Below, piece by piece: positions 55,817-64,000 of a DNA stretch of 64,000 nt. Source of the stretch: Croceicoccus bisphenolivorans. Its GTDB lineage: Bacteria > Pseudomonadota > Alphaproteobacteria > Sphingomonadales > Sphingomonadaceae. The translations under genes and the position numbers were made by a program. Position 1 is the stretch's first letter. Each line of letters opens with the position of its first letter. The stretch lies in the NCBI RefSeq assembly GCF_001634625.1, contig NZ_LRSE01000002.1, positions 62,001-126,000 of the forward strand, in the 5' to 3' direction. The notes under the pieces were generated by a model that was not told the DNA's origin, searched no databases, and was given only the letters and a program-made list of their open reading frames with translations.

Positions 55817-56134
55817 ATGGTCAAGCCCGAATGGGGTGCGAAGCACACCTGCCCGAAGTGCGGCACCCGCTTCTACGATCTCGGCAAGGACGATCCGGTC
55901 GCCTGCATCGAATGCGGCAACGAATGGGTGCCCGAACCGGTTTTGAAGTCCAAGCAGCCGATCCCGATGGAAGAGCAGAAGCCCGATTCGAAGGCGGACG
56001 ACAGCGATCTGGGCGATGACGATCTGGATATCGATGTCGATGACGACGATGATTCGCCGGACAACGACGTCGACCTCGGCGGTGACGACGATCTTGGCGT
56101 TGCCCAGTCCAAGGACGATGACGACGATAACTGA
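55817..56134 (+). CDS. TIGR02300 family zinc-ribbon protein
   Basis: A 105-residue protein typical of alphaproteobacteria. The N-terminus MVKPEWGAKHTCPKCGTRFYDL and CIECGNEW carry a C-x2-C...C-x2-C zinc ribbon; the C-terminal half is an acidic Asp-rich tail (DDDDDSPDNDVDLGGDDD). No function is known. The ATG at 55817 is preceded by GAGGAA; the longer frame to 55694 is not conserved in character. It lies 209 bases upstream of tRNA-Ala and diverges from aroA. Confidence 0.9.
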   Translation: MVKPEWGAKHTCPKCGTRFYDLGKDDPVACIECGNEWVPEPVLKSKQPIPMEEQKPDSKADDSDLGDDDLDIDVDDDDDSPDNDVDLGGDDDLGVAQSKDDDDDN

Positions 56135-56343
56135 TCGTCGCTGAAGCCCACGGGCTGAAAATGGGCGGGGCTACCGGCCGGTCCCGCCTGTTTTCCGAAG
56201 GTTTTCGATACCTTTGGCAAAGAGACGAAATTCCCCCTTGCCAGCAAGAGGGCGTCTCCCTAAAGAGCCGGCTCCCGACGCGGCGGACACGCTGCTTCGG
56301 ATGGGCAAACCCTCCCAGGGGATTGCCGATATCGATGGAAAAT

Positions 56344-56419
<76 letters not shown>

Positions 56420-56510
56420 TCCGGTTCTTAACCTCCAGATATTCCTAAAAGCCTAGGGATTACGGAGGTTTCCTTTTCCTCCTGCTACACAAAACTGCTA
56501 CAGTGCAGGA

Positions 56511-57062
56511 GTGGAACAGGTGGCAAAACCCAGAGGCCTGCAACTGCGTGGCCGGACCTACTATTCGCGCATCGTCGTGCCCACGGCACTCGTCCCGAAG
56601 TTCGGGCGACGCGAAATCCTGAAGAGCCTGAAGACGAAGGATCGCCGGGAAGCAGAGGCGCTTCACCTCAAGGAGGCAGCGGACTGGACAGCCGCGTTCG
56701 TGGAAGCCGAACGCGAACTTCAACCGGATGAGATCGCGCAGCCGTCAGAGAACCACCTGAGCGAAGCGGAAGTCGCCGCACTGGCCCGGAAGTTCTTCCA
56801 GCGTCGCAAGACGGAACTGGACTACCGGCAGCGGAGTTCGGCTGACCCAGCCGACGAACGCGACGCCGCTACCGAAGATTTGCAGTGGGAGATGTCCGCG
56901 CTGCAATCGTGGAACGACCCCGATGCCCACCGTCTGGTTGGTGAAGCGGAGGCGGAGGCGCTGAAGCAAGCTGACTGCGCGAGGTATTGCAACCGCACGG
57001 GGTGGTCAGTGGCATGCCGCCTCTGTCCGCAACGTCGAACAGCGTTTCATGGCGTTGGCTGA
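56511..57062 (+). pseudogene. Truncated tyrosine recombinase (integrase) N-terminal part
   Basis: A 183-residue open frame. The first 65 residues (RGLQLRGRTYYSRIVVPTAL, KFGRREILKSLKTKDRREAE) match the DUF6538/N-terminal arm-binding region of phage-type integrases. The catalytic domain with the Arg...His-x-x-Arg...Tyr residues is absent, and the last 30 residues lose family character (CNRTGWSVACRLCPQRR), probably from a frameshift near 57000: another frame there reads WHAASVRNVEQRFMALAEE. It lies beside tRNA-Ala(GGC), as expected for an integrated element, and is probably non-functional. Confidence 0.75.
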
Positions 57063-57155
57063 AGAGCGTTCGTGCAACGCGTTGCACCAGTCCGTCGGTC
57101 CACCCGCATAAACTTACCCGCACACCTTGTCCTCGAACGAACTATTGAAGGCATC

Positions 57156-57479
57156 ATGAGAAAGTCATCAGGTTGGACGCTAGAACGGCGCGCGAAGCAG
57201 GCAGAAGCCATTCACCGGTGGAAGCCTTGGGAGAAATCGACGGGGCCGCGCACGGCGGAAGGCAAAGCACGTTCGTCAATGAACGCCCTCCAGTGTGAGC
57301 GTTTGCAGGAACTGCGGGGCATGATGGAGATGTCACGACGCTTCCTCGGCCACATGAGAGAAGCGCGGCGGGACTTCATACGCGACGGTGGACGCATTCC
57401 TACGCCGAGGAAGGAAACTGAGATCGAAAGAACTGCGAGGCTGTTCGACGAAATGTTCCCCGAGATCGGGTGGGATTAG
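57156..57479 (+). CDS. Small basic hypothetical protein of mobile-element type
   Basis: A 107-residue basic protein. It has the segment AIHRWKPWEKSTGPRTAEGKARSSMNAL, a pattern I associate with small proteins found near integrases in alphaproteobacterial islands, followed by a charged helical C-terminus. GAAGG lies at normal distance before the ATG at 57156. It has no recognised function; it is probably cargo or a leftover of the inserted element. Confidence 0.6.
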   Translation: MRKSSGWTLERRAKQAEAIHRWKPWEKSTGPRTAEGKARSSMNALQCERLQELRGMMEMSRRFLGHMREARRDFIRDGGRIPTPRKETEIERTARLFDEMFPEIGWD

Positions 57480-57536
57480 GTTTGTCCGCAGCGGGCAGCG
57501 CATTCGCTTTGAAACGGTTGCCATTGACCGGCGGGG

Positions 57537-57737
57537 TTATCTGTCGGTCAGGCCGAGCATAAGACGCTTTGAGATGCGTTTTGCGGGCGAAGGGCTGATG
57601 GCACCGTTCATCAGGTTTGAATTCTTGGTCCGCCTCTCCGATCTGACGTTAAGCGGGTGGTCCGCAGGCAAATTCCAACGTTGGCGATATTGTTCGGGCG
57701 TTAGGCCGTATCGCCGCCAATCGAGATGGCGATAGTC
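57537..57737 (-). pseudogene. Fragment of a MucR/Ros-family regulator
   Basis: In a minus-strand frame the segment YRHLDWRRYGLTPEQYRQRW followed by NLPADHPL resembles the C-terminal half of MucR/Ros zinc-finger regulators (RHL...YGLTPEEYR.KWGLP.DYP). The upstream zinc-finger part is missing, replaced at about 57725-57735 by the antisense of a LysR fragment, and the last 20 residues are not MucR-like. It is a remnant, not a working gene. Confidence 0.55.
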
Positions 57738-58124
57738 GCCTCCCACGCATACTTCGCCAGCAATCCGCCACCAAAGCACCCACGCGATCTGAAGGACCAC
57801 AGGTGCCTCAACCTGCGTATGCCCACAAGCGGGACGTTCTATGAGTGGAGATTAGCCAAGGAGAAGAAGGCAGTGCATGTCCGCCTAGAAGGTCAGGCCG
57901 CGTTTAACTCTCTCGGACCAATTCGTGATGCAGCGCTGGAAGGACTTGGCATTGCCAACCTGCCCTTGGACCAGGTGGACGACTTGCTGGAGACGAAACG
58001 GCTAGAGAAGGTGCTGGAAGATTGGAGCGAGGACCTCCCCCCTTACTACCTTTACTATCCCAACAGGCGGCACGCTTCATTGGCGTTCCGACTGTTTGTC
58101 GAGGCGGTTCGGTATAGAGGCTGA
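57726..58124 (+). pseudogene. C-terminal fragment of a LysR-family regulator
   Basis: A 132-residue open frame that aligns with the second half of a LysR substrate-binding domain: MAIVASHAYFASNPPPKHPRDLKDHRC, then ALEGLGIANLPLDQVDDLLETKRL, LEDWSEDLPPYYLYYPNRRH and the end AFRLFVEAVRYRG. The DNA-binding helix-turn-helix and first half of the effector domain are missing. The left break abuts the MucR fragment at about 57725. The ATG at 57726 would be internal to the family, so it is a truncated pseudogene. Confidence 0.78.
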
Positions 58125-58349
58125 GCCGCGCCACCGGGAATGTCCGCAATTAGGGTCGCTAGCAGAAATTCCGCTTTCGGTCAGCGATGTGGTGAAGCCG
58201 CCGGTCGGCTCTTGGGACGAGAGATGCCTGGTCCGGATGACGGCTATGGGGTGGGTAGCTGCCAGTCTGTCACAATCGCAAAGCTGGCCGATGTCGAGGT
58301 GCGATGCGCCAGCAATCTGATAGGCTAGCCGAGTGATCAAAATGCCTTC
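58125..58349. other. Non-coding remainder of the accessory region
   Basis: The 225 bases between the LysR fragment and the copper promoter hold no reading frame with family character, no RNA gene and no repeat that I can see. It is presumably the right-hand edge of the degraded element. Confidence 0.5.
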
Positions 58350-58380
58350 TTGACCCTGACATCATGTCAGGTCCTATATG
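58350..58380 (+). promoter_or_regulatory. MerR/CueR-type promoter and operator of copA
   Basis: TTGACC (-35, 58350-58355), a 19-base spacer, and TATATG (-10, 58375-58380). The long spacer is typical of MerR-family activated promoters. Between them lies the perfect palindrome CCTGACA-TCA-TGTCAGG (58355-58371). This is the form of CueR and related operators, and the copA ATG is 26 bases after the -10. Confidence 0.85.
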
Positions 58381-58405
58381 AGTCGTCGGCAAGGAGATTA
58401 AGCCG

Positions 58406-60739
58406 ATGGACGAGCATCAGCACTGTCACCACGATCACGCAGCGGCAGGTAGCGCGACAGTCACCGATCCGGTATGCGGAATGCAGGTTGATCCGCAGAC
58501 GACGCCGCATCACGCTACGCGTGCAGGGCAAGATCATCATTTCTGCAGCGCCCGCTGTCAGGCGCGATTTGCCGAAGATCCGGATCGCTGGTTGAACGGC
58601 GCGGCTGAGGAACCGCCTGTGCCCGAAGGTGCGATCTGGACCTGTCCGATGCACCCCGAGGTGCGTCAGGATCACCCGGGATCATGCCCTATCTGCGGCA
58701 TGGCGCTCGAACCCGAGATGGTCGATCCCGATGCCGGTCCGAACGAGGAACTGGTCGACATGACGCGGCGGTTCTGGATCGGCTTGGCGCTGACCATACC
58801 TGTATTTCTGCTGGAAATGGGCGGACATCTGTTTCCGGCGATCCATCATCTTGTCCCGATGGACGTCTCGGTCTGGGTGCAACTGGTTTTGGCGACTCCG
58901 GTGGTTCTGTGGGCAGGCTGGCCGTTCTTTGCGCGGGCGGCTGCTTCGATCACCTCGCGCAACCTCAACATGTTTACCTTGATCGCTCTCGGGACCGGGG
59001 TGGCGTGGTCCTATTCCATGGTGGCGACCCTTGCCCCCGGGCTGTTTCCCGATGCATTCCGCGCCTCCGACGGCACCGTCGCGGTCTATTTCGAAGCGGC
59101 GGCGGTCATCACCGTGCTGGTCCTGCTGGGTCAGGTCCTCGAACTTCGCGCCCGCGAACGAACGTCCGGGGCTTTGAAGGCCCTGCTAGGCCTGACGCCC
59201 CGCACTGCCCGCCGGGTTGGCGCGGACGGTGATGAGGAAGTTCCGCTGGAGGATCTGCAGGTCGGCGATCGTCTGCGTATCCGGCCGGGTGAGAAAATCC
59301 CGGTCGACGGCACGGTGGCTGAAGGCGCCTCCGCCATCGACGAGTCGATGGTGACCGGTGAATCCATGCCCGTTTCCAAACAATCGGGTGACTCGGTGAT
59401 CGGCGGCACCATCAATACGACCGGCTCTCTGGTGATGGTCGCGGAAAAGCTGGGCCGCGACACGCTTCTTGCACGCATCGTGCAGATGGTGGCCCAGGCC
59501 CAGCGCTCGCGCGCGCCGATCCAGCGGCTGGCCGACCAGGTAGCGGGCTGGTTCGTGCCGCTGATCCTCGTCGTCGCATTGAGTGCTTTCGCCGCGTGGA
59601 GTCTCTGGGGGCCGGAACCTCGCCTTGCCCATGCGCTGGTCGCTGCAGTGGCCGTGCTGATCATCGCCTGCCCCTGCGCGCTTGGTCTGGCTACGCCGAT
59701 GTCGATCATGGTCGGCGTGGGCCGTGGTGCGGAGGAGGGCATACTCGTCAAAAATGCCGAAGCGCTGGAGCGGATGGAGAAAGTCGATACGCTGGTCGTC
59801 GACAAGACTGGCACTCTGACCGAGGGCAAGCCGTCGGTAACCCGTGTCGTCCCGCTGGGCGAGCTGTCGGAAGAACACCTGATGCGGCTTGCCGCTGGCG
59901 TCGAGCAGGCCTCGGAACATCCCCTGGCGCTGGCGATCATGGCCGAAGCGGAGCGGCGCGGTATCGCCCCACCTGCCCTTGAGGGTTTTGAATCGCCCAC
60001 GGGCAAAGGGGCCATCGGCACGGTCGAGGGTAGTCGGGTCCTGCTCGGCAATGCCACTTTCCTGAAAGAGAATGGCGTCGACCCCGATCCCGCTGCCAGC
60101 GATGCCGACTTGCTGCGTCAGGACGGCGCAACGGCGATCCTGATCGCCATCGGCGACAAGGTCGCGGGCGTCATTGCCATTGCCGACGCAGTCAAGACGA
60201 CAACGCCTGAAGCGCTGAAGGCCTTGCGCGCCGAGGGCGTCCGCGTCCTGATGTTGACGGGCGACAACCGCACCACGGCAGAGGCCGTGGCGAGGTCTCT
60301 CGGTATCGACGAAGTGGAGGCCGATGTTCTGCCCGACCGGAAGAGCGCGGTGGTCGAGCGGCTGCGTGCTCAAGGTCATGTCGTCGCCATGGCCGGTGAC
60401 GGGGTGAACGACGCGCCGGCACTCGCCGCCGCAGACGTGGGCATCGCCATGGGCTCGGGCACCGATGTCGCGATCGAAAGCGCCGGGATAACCCTGCTCA
60501 ATGGCGAATTGACCGGCATTGCCAGGGCCCGCGCGCTCAGCAGCAAGGTCATGTCGAACATCCGCCAGAACCTCGTCTTCGCATTCGGCTACAACGCGCT
60601 GGGCGTGCCGGTGGCGGCGGGTATGCTGTACCCGCACTTCGGGATCCTGCTTTCTCCCGTGATCGCGGCCGCCGCGATGTCGCTTTCCTCGGTCAGCGTG
60701 ATCGGCAATGCCTTGCGGCTGAAGGCGGCTCAGCTATGA
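58406..60739 (+). CDS. copA: Copper-translocating P1B-type ATPase with YHS and heavy-metal-binding domains
   Basis: A 777-residue P-type ATPase that would pump Cu+ (or Ag+) from the cytoplasm. The N-terminus is unusual: a His-rich start ([10 protein letters not shown]), a YHS/TRASH-like domain (Cys24 to Cys51, [10 protein letters not shown]...[10 protein letters not shown]), then a heavy-metal-binding domain (about 78-104, WTCPMHPEV...[10 protein letters not shown]); no classical HMA CxxC domain. Membrane core and motifs: the CPC metal site Cys422-Pro-Cys424, phospho-acceptor Asp466 in [13 protein letters not shown] in [11 protein letters not shown], and [21 protein letters not shown] ribosome site AAGGAG precedes the ATG. 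It overlaps cueR by four bases. Confidence 0.95.
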   Translation: MDEHQHCHHDHAAAGSATVTDPVCGMQVDPQTTPHHATRAGQDHHFCSARCQARFAEDPDRWLNGAAEEPPVPEGAIWTCPMHPEVRQDHPGSCPICGMALEPEMVDPDAGPNEELVDMTRRFWIGLALTIPVFLLEMGGHLFPAIHHLVPMDVSVWVQLVLATPVVLWAGWPFFARAAASITSRNLNMFTLIALGTGVAWSYSMVATLAPGLFPDAFRASDGTVAVYFEAAAVITVLVLLGQVLELRARERTSGALKALLGLTPRTARRVGADGDEEVPLEDLQVGDRLRIRPGEKIPVDGTVAEGASAIDESMVTGESMPVSKQSGDSVIGGTINTTGSLVMVAEKLGRDTLLARIVQMVAQAQRSRAPIQRLADQVAGWFVPLILVVALSAFAAWSLWGPEPRLAHALVAAVAVLIIACPCALGLATPMSIMVGVGRGAEEGILVKNAEALERMEKVDTLVVDKTGTLTEGKPSVTRVVPLGELSEEHLMRLAAGVEQASEHPLALAIMAEAERRGIAPPALEGFESPTGKGAIGTVEGSRVLLGNATFLKENGVDPDPAASDADLLRQDGATAILIAIGDKVAGVIAIADAVKTTTPEALKALRAEGVRVLMLTGDNRTTAEAVARSLGIDEVEADVLPDRKSAVVERLRAQGHVVAMAGDGVNDAPALAAADVGIAMGSGTDVAIESAGITLLNGELTGIARARALSSKVMSNIRQNLVFAFGYNALGVPVAAGMLYPHFGILLSPVIAAAAMSLSSVSVIGNALRLKAAQL

Positions 60740-61161
60740 ATATTGGCGATGCATCGCGGCGGACAGGCGTTTCGCAGCGGATGATCCGGCATTACGAGAA
60801 GATCGATCTGATCCCGGCACCGCCACGCCGTGAAAGTGGCTATCGCGATTATTCCGATGCGGACGTGAACCGGTTGCGCTTCATCGCCAATGCCCGCGAT
60901 CTGGGTTTTTCCATCGACGAGATCGGCGAGCTGCTGCAATTGTGGAGCGACGAGCATCGTGCCAGTTCCGAAGTCAAGGCGCTGGCCCTTGCAAAGGCCG
61001 ACGAACTTGGCCGCAAGGTGGACGCACTGGCCGCGATGCGCTCCAGCCTGCTCCATCTCGCCCGCACGTGCCATGGCGACGATCGGCCGGATTGCCCGAT
61101 CATCGACACGATTTCGGGAGAGCAACCAGCCATTCGTATCAGTTCAGCCAGGGATAATTGA
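60736..61161 (+). CDS. cueR: Copper-responsive MerR-family regulator CueR
   Basis: A 141-residue activator. The N-terminal helix-turn-helix is [21 protein letters not shown], followed by the wing [14 protein letters not shown] and a dimerisation helix. The metal loop has Cys112 and Cys120 (CHGDDRPDC) with seven residues between, and Ser77 in the helix; these are the very positions that define monovalent-metal (Cu+/Ag+) sensing in E. coli CueR. It is co-transcribed behind its target copA (ATGA overlap), so activation would raise its own level. Confidence 0.92.
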   Translation: MNIGDASRRTGVSQRMIRHYEKIDLIPAPPRRESGYRDYSDADVNRLRFIANARDLGFSIDEIGELLQLWSDEHRASSEVKALALAKADELGRKVDALAAMRSSLLHLARTCHGDDRPDCPIIDTISGEQPAIRISSARDN

Positions 61162-61225
61162 CTCCTGTCCTATGGTAGCCATGGAACGTCGGCACATTTA
61201 TAGACCTGCTGCAGAGGAAAAGACG

Positions 61226-61687
61226 ATGATCGCTTTCAAGTCCGCAACTGTCCGGCTCCCGGCTACGGCGCTGGCCCTTTTGCTGGCAGCGTGCACCGGC
61301 GCTGCGCAGGCAGCACCCTACGTGATGTTCCGCGACACCGGTTGCGGTTGCTGCCACAAATGGGCTGAACATGTCCGGACCGGACTGAAGGCCGAAGTCG
61401 TAATGCGCGAAGACATCCCCATGGCGCAGGTCAAGGCCGACCGCGATGTTCCCGCCGATCTCATGTCGTGTCACACAATGGAAGTTGAAGGGTATGTCAT
61501 CGAAGGGCACGTTCCCGCCGCCGACATCCAACGTCTGCTCGATGAGCGTCCGAAAGGCGTCAAGGGCCTGGCCGTCGCGGGAATGCCGCTTGGATCGCCG
61601 GGCATGGAGATGGGTGGTCACACCCAGCCCTACCAGGTGATTGCGTTTGGCGATTTCGGGCAAGAAGTGTTCGCAAGCTACGACTGA
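61226..61687 (+). CDS. DUF411 metal-binding envelope protein
   Basis: A 153-residue DUF411 protein, a family repeatedly found beside copper and other metal resistance genes. Its N-terminus has an ALALLLAAC lipobox-like end at Cys23, but also AQAA a few residues later, so it is either a lipoprotein or a cleaved periplasmic protein. The mature part has the metal motif DTGCGCCHKW, LMSCHTMEVEGYVIEGHVPA and the Met-rich GMPLGSPGMEMGG. It follows cueR by 64 bases and is likely part of the copper unit. Confidence 0.88.
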   Translation: MIAFKSATVRLPATALALLLAACTGAAQAAPYVMFRDTGCGCCHKWAEHVRTGLKAEVVMREDIPMAQVKADRDVPADLMSCHTMEVEGYVIEGHVPAADIQRLLDERPKGVKGLAVAGMPLGSPGMEMGGHTQPYQVIAFGDFGQEVFASYD

Positions 61688-61909
61688 GGCCGCGCGTCAG
61701 ACATTGGCGAACGTTACGGCAAAGCGAACTGCCGGCATCGATGTTGTGCGCCCTTCCTGATGAAAGAGAGATCGGTCGAGCATTTTACGGCGAATGCCGT
61801 TTCGTGTATGGTACGGATGGATATCCCTATGAGGATCGACCGGCGTCAGGACGGATCGCCGCGTAATTAAATTAAGAATCCGCCCACCACACTTTGTTGG
61901 AGGGGCAAA

Positions 61910-62110
61910 ATGACTCTATTCCATTTACACTTCCACGACGATGGTCAAGACGTCGACGAAGACATTCAATTCGAGGCGGATACTGCTGCCGGTGCTCTTT
62001 CACAGCTGATGACTGAACCGCCGGGAAAGTGGTTTGAGCTTTGGCGGGGCGACAATATGCTGTGCCATCTGTCGCGGGATCAAGATAACCTTTGGCAGAT
62101 ACACCGCTGA
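61910..62110 (+). CDS. Small acidic hypothetical protein
   Basis: A 66-residue protein, unrecognised. It starts MTLFHLHFHDDGQDVDEDIQ, has FELWRGDNMLCHL in the second half, and no signal peptide. The start is supported by GGAGGGG at normal distance. The 222 bases upstream hold no other frame that I can support. Immediately downstream is a perfect 12-bp hairpin. Confidence 0.6.
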   Translation: MTLFHLHFHDDGQDVDEDIQFEADTAAGALSQLMTEPPGKWFELWRGDNMLCHLSRDQDNLWQIHR

Positions 62111-62116
62111 AAACCG

Positions 62117-62147
62117 TCAGTTAATTTGAGGCCGCCAAATTAACTGA
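62117..62147. repeat. Perfect AT-rich inverted repeat
   Basis: TCAGTTAATTTG (62117-62128) and CAAATTAACTGA (62136-62147) form a 12-bp perfect stem with the GC loop AGGCCGC. It lies between the convergent small gene and the ABM-domain gene. No T-run follows, so it is more a protein site or a simple bidirectional stem than a standard terminator. Confidence 0.6.
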
Positions 62148-62202
62148 TTGACGGAAATAGAAGCTCCGGATGGACTTCGATCGGCCAATTACGTCAGTGC
62201 AG

Positions 62203-62538
62203 CTAGGGTTTCGGATCATCGCCGCCATGTTCGAGCGGATCATCCGTGACCTCCATCAATAGCAGCGGCTCATCAGCCCATTCCTCCAGAGAATCTAAGA
62301 AAGCCGCACGGGTAGCGGGGTCATCATATTTCATTTTGGCGTCGAATGCCTGCTGCCAGGTGTCTCTGTCTGGCCATTCGGCAACTCCGATAAAGCGTCC
62401 CGTATCGTCTCGGTGCAGACGTGAACCCAGCGAACCGTAGTGCTTCCTTATAAGTTCGGTTCCGCGACGCCACGCCGATCGGAACTGCTCTTCCTTTCCC
62501 GGTTTGACCCGCCACCAGCAGGCCGCGACGAATGTCAT
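62203..62538 (-). CDS. Antibiotic-biosynthesis-monooxygenase-like (ABM fold) protein
   Basis: A 111-residue protein of the ferredoxin-like ABM fold. The pattern MTFVAACWWRVKPGKEEQFRSAW, then GSLGSRLHRDDTGRFIGVAEWPDRDTW and AFDAKMKYDDPA matches small ABM proteins, often stress-linked or heme/quinone-related. It overlaps by four bases the lipoprotein gene upstream (ATGA), so the two are coupled. No catalytic residues can be named. Confidence 0.78.
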   Translation of the reverse strand: MTFVAACWWRVKPGKEEQFRSAWRRGTELIRKHYGSLGSRLHRDDTGRFIGVAEWPDRDTWQQAFDAKMKYDDPATRAAFLDSLEEWADEPLLLMEVTDDPLEHGGDDPKP

Positions 62539-62918
62539 TCGTCTTCCGCAACCCGACTGATCATTCGCACCGGACAGCGTTGCACACCGATGCTGGTGGG
62601 TACCAGCAGATCAACGTCGATCCCCCTGCATATCTGGCCGGGACCGTTCTGGTCGAAAGCGATTGTTTCCGAGTAATTTAAGTCGGGACAGCTGCCGAAT
62701 GTTTCGAACAGGTAGGTTTCGCGTGGGCCGGTATGGACGTAAATTCGGTCGAAGCCGGGCTCGATATCGGGCGCATCGTTGAACCCGCTGACTTCCGACA
62801 AGAAGAAGCAATCTCTAGAGGTCGCCGATGCCGACTGGGTCGAGGCATCTTCAGTCTGGGAATAGGTACATGCGGCCAAAGCCAACGTGCCGGCGAGGGC
62901 GATCGGACGAATAGGCAT
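62535..62918 (-). CDS. DUF6491-type lipoprotein
   Basis: A 127-residue lipoprotein with lipobox ALAAC (Cys17). The mature part has the pattern CFFLSEVSGF, FETFGSCPDLNY, GQICRGIDVDLLVPTSIG and QRCPVR, typical of DUF6491 proteins of unknown role with four conserved cysteines. GAGAGGAAA precedes the ATG. It resembles the protein at 21799-22350 in cysteine spacing. Coupled to the ABM gene. Confidence 0.78.
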   Translation of the reverse strand: MPIRPIALAGTLALAACTYSQTEDASTQSASATSRDCFFLSEVSGFNDAPDIEPGFDRIYVHTGPRETYLFETFGSCPDLNYSETIAFDQNGPGQICRGIDVDLLVPTSIGVQRCPVRMISRVAEDE

Positions 62919-63056
62919 GGTGTTTCCTCTCCAATGTCGAATTGCGAAGAGGCGGCCGATCGACGACCGCCTCCGGCTCCACTTGCTGGTCAGACATTAA
63001 TCGTGGAGCCTCGCGTCGGCCCAGCGCCAAGTGCGGGCCGAGCCAACAACAATCAA

Positions 63057-63479
63057 TCAGTACGGGACGCCCCAGTAACCGAAGACATGCATGCCATAGG
63101 CACGATCCCATGCTGGCTCTTTCTCCTCGCGAATGTACGGGCTGTTGAGGAGCGTTTCCTCTTCTGCAGATACGATGTAGCCGCCCTTGTTCACGTCATA
63201 ATCCAGCGCTTCCCACGGCACTGGGCGCAGTTCCTGACCCATGCCCAAAAAGCCGCCGAAACTCATGACTGCATATTCGACCTGGCCGGATCTTTTCCCA
63301 ACCATGAATCGACGAATGCGTCCGATCTTTTCTCCGTTTGGACGATAGACGTTGGTTCCTTCCACCCGATCGGATGCGATCAGGTTATGGCCTTCGTCCC
63401 TCTCTATCTGACGTCGGACATCACCGAGTTCCTTTGTTGTAGGACTCGTGACGTCGTTCGCTTGTGTAGTATCGACCAT
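63057..63479 (-). CDS. PRC-barrel domain protein
   Basis: A 140-residue protein with a PRC-barrel: NLIASDRVEGTNVYRPNGEKIGRIRRF, VGKRSGQVEYAVMSFGGFLGMG, and VPWEALDYDVNKGGYIV. PRC-barrel proteins of this small type are found in stress and envelope contexts; function is not fixed. ATG 63479 is chosen because AGGAGG lies just before it; the frame is open to 63599 (an Ala/Lys-rich stretch). Confidence 0.85.
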   Translation of the reverse strand: MVDTTQANDVTSPTTKELGDVRRQIERDEGHNLIASDRVEGTNVYRPNGEKIGRIRRFMVGKRSGQVEYAVMSFGGFLGMGQELRPVPWEALDYDVNKGGYIVSAEEETLLNSPYIREEKEPAWDRAYGMHVFGYWGVPY

Positions 63480-63777
63480 CTTGTCCTCCTGTGACAACGA
63501 TGGCGGATGCTCCGATTTGGTCTGAGCCGTAGCCGACTTGGCAGCGACGGCAGCATCTTTCGCGCCATCGGATACCTGACTGATGCACGAAAAGGACATT
63601 GGTTCCGAAAGTCGTCAATTGACGTGGTACATGGGCGCGATTGGTGCGCCCAACACCGTGCGGCGGAATTGATTGGCCTCTTTTGCCTTGATTGAGACAC
63701 ACATGCCGAGGTGACCCAATGAGGCCTAGAGTTGAAGGTGCGGGCTAAGAAAGTTGAACCGGAAGTGAGGCATAGTG
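63480..63777. other. Intergenic region between PRC-barrel gene and fumC
   Basis: About 300 bases between divergent genes. It holds the Shine-Dalgarno of the PRC gene and presumably both promoters, but I see no clear -35/-10 pair, operator or RNA gene. Confidence 0.4.
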
Positions 63778-64000
63778 ATGAGCGACACCCGCACTGAAAG
63801 CGATTCCATCGGACCTATGGAGGTCCCTGCTTCCGCTTACTGGGGCGCGCAAACGCGACGCAGCCTGCAGAATTTTCCATTCCCATCACACCAGCGCATG
63901 CCAGTCCAGATTGTTCATGCATTGGCCGCCGTGAAACTGGCCGCTTCAAGGGTGAATCGGAAGCATGGCCTCGCTTCGAATCTAGCCGACGCGATCGAGG
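63778..64000 (+). CDS. fumC: Fumarate hydratase class II, 3'-truncated by window edge
   Basis: Converts fumarate to malate. The 74 visible residues MSDTRTESDSIGPMEVPASAYW and GAQTRRSLQNF fit the N-terminus of FumC, with MPVQIVHALAAVKLAA following. Aspartase has a similar start but usually ETLRA or like residues before GAQT; FumC is preferred. The gene runs off the right edge. The start ATG 63778 is one codon after a GTG and lies behind a GGAAG/GAGG region. Confidence 0.85.
   Translation, partial: MSDTRTESDSIGPMEVPASAYWGAQTRRSLQNFPFPSHQRMPVQIVHALAAVKLAASRVNRKHGLASNLADAIE

Noticed and set aside
56000-56130. Simple-sequence GAC/GAT repeat as a separate element
   Set aside because: It is the Asp-rich tail of the TIGR02300 protein, a feature of the family.
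59186-60637. 483-codon minus-strand frame opposite copA
   Set aside because: No motif, Arg/His-rich, antisense to the ATPase core.
61157-61190. A second MerR-type promoter before the DUF411 gene (TTGACT...)
   Set aside because: No good dyad and no -10 at 19-20 bases. The DUF411 gene may simply be read from the copA promoter.
62970-62985. Nine-base match (CGGCTCCAC) to the tRNA-Ala 3' end as a distal att site
   Set aside because: Too short for an attachment repeat, which usually includes part of the T-arm; likely chance.

Overview
The window is a GC-rich, gene-dense chromosomal segment from an alphaproteobacterium, most likely a sphingomonad (Sphingomonadales, Novosphingobium/Erythrobacter-like). 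The evidence is a cckA hybrid kinase and a cpdR regulator, an F0 ATP synthase cluster (atpI-B-E-F'-F) separate from F1, SapC and TIGR02300 family proteins, and LexA boxes of the alphaproteobacterial GTTC-N7-GTTC type. Genus is inferred from protein character only; no rRNA is present.

Layout. 1-8.5 kb: end of dapA, smpB, a DUF2062 membrane protein, cckA, recA (with SOS box) and alaS. 8.5-17 kb: a CPA2 antiporter, a secreted M3 oligoendopeptidase, an AmpG-like MFS permease, a GNAT-nitrilase fusion and icd. 17-29.7 kb: tRNA-Val(GAC), cpdR, an N-formylglutamate amidohydrolase, a candidate small RNA, sapC, a D-2-hydroxyglutarate dehydrogenase-like flavoprotein, a four-cysteine secreted protein, a DEAD-box helicase, a DHFR-like protein, uvrD (with SOS box), two small secreted proteins sharing an unusual C-terminal motif (one with 11-residue Tyr/Trp/Pro repeats), rsmD and a pseudouridine synthase. 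29.8-38.5 kb: ampG facing a tightly packed nine-gene operon lapA-pyrF-hyp-GNAT-trpF-trpB-trpA-accD-folC. 38.6-51.3 kb: purB, a DMT permease, an NRDE protein, radC, the ydbH-ynbE-ydbL envelope lipid-transport operon, the F0 operon, a PAS/HWE-type kinase and gloB. 51.3-56.4 kb: rpsA with a multi-hairpin 3' UTR, cmk, a small membrane protein, aroA, a TIGR02300 protein and tRNA-Ala(GGC).

Directly after tRNA-Ala(GGC) begins an accessory region (56.4-58.4 kb) that looks like the scar of an integrated element: a truncated tyrosine integrase, a small island-type protein, and fragments of MucR and LysR regulators. A copper-resistance unit follows (58.35-61.7 kb): a palindromic MerR-type promoter, a copA P1B ATPase with YHS and heavy-metal-binding N-terminal domains, an overlapping cueR, and a DUF411 metal-binding protein. 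The window ends with small stress/envelope-type proteins and the start of fumC.

How the genes work together: recA and uvrD both carry LexA boxes and are probably SOS-induced; cckA and cpdR belong to one cell-cycle phosphorelay; YdbH/YnbE/YdbL form an inner-to-outer-membrane phospholipid bridge; copA/cueR/DUF411 form a copper-efflux module. The least explained items are the secreted pair at 27.0-28.25 kb and the small-RNA candidate at 19.12-19.26 kb.
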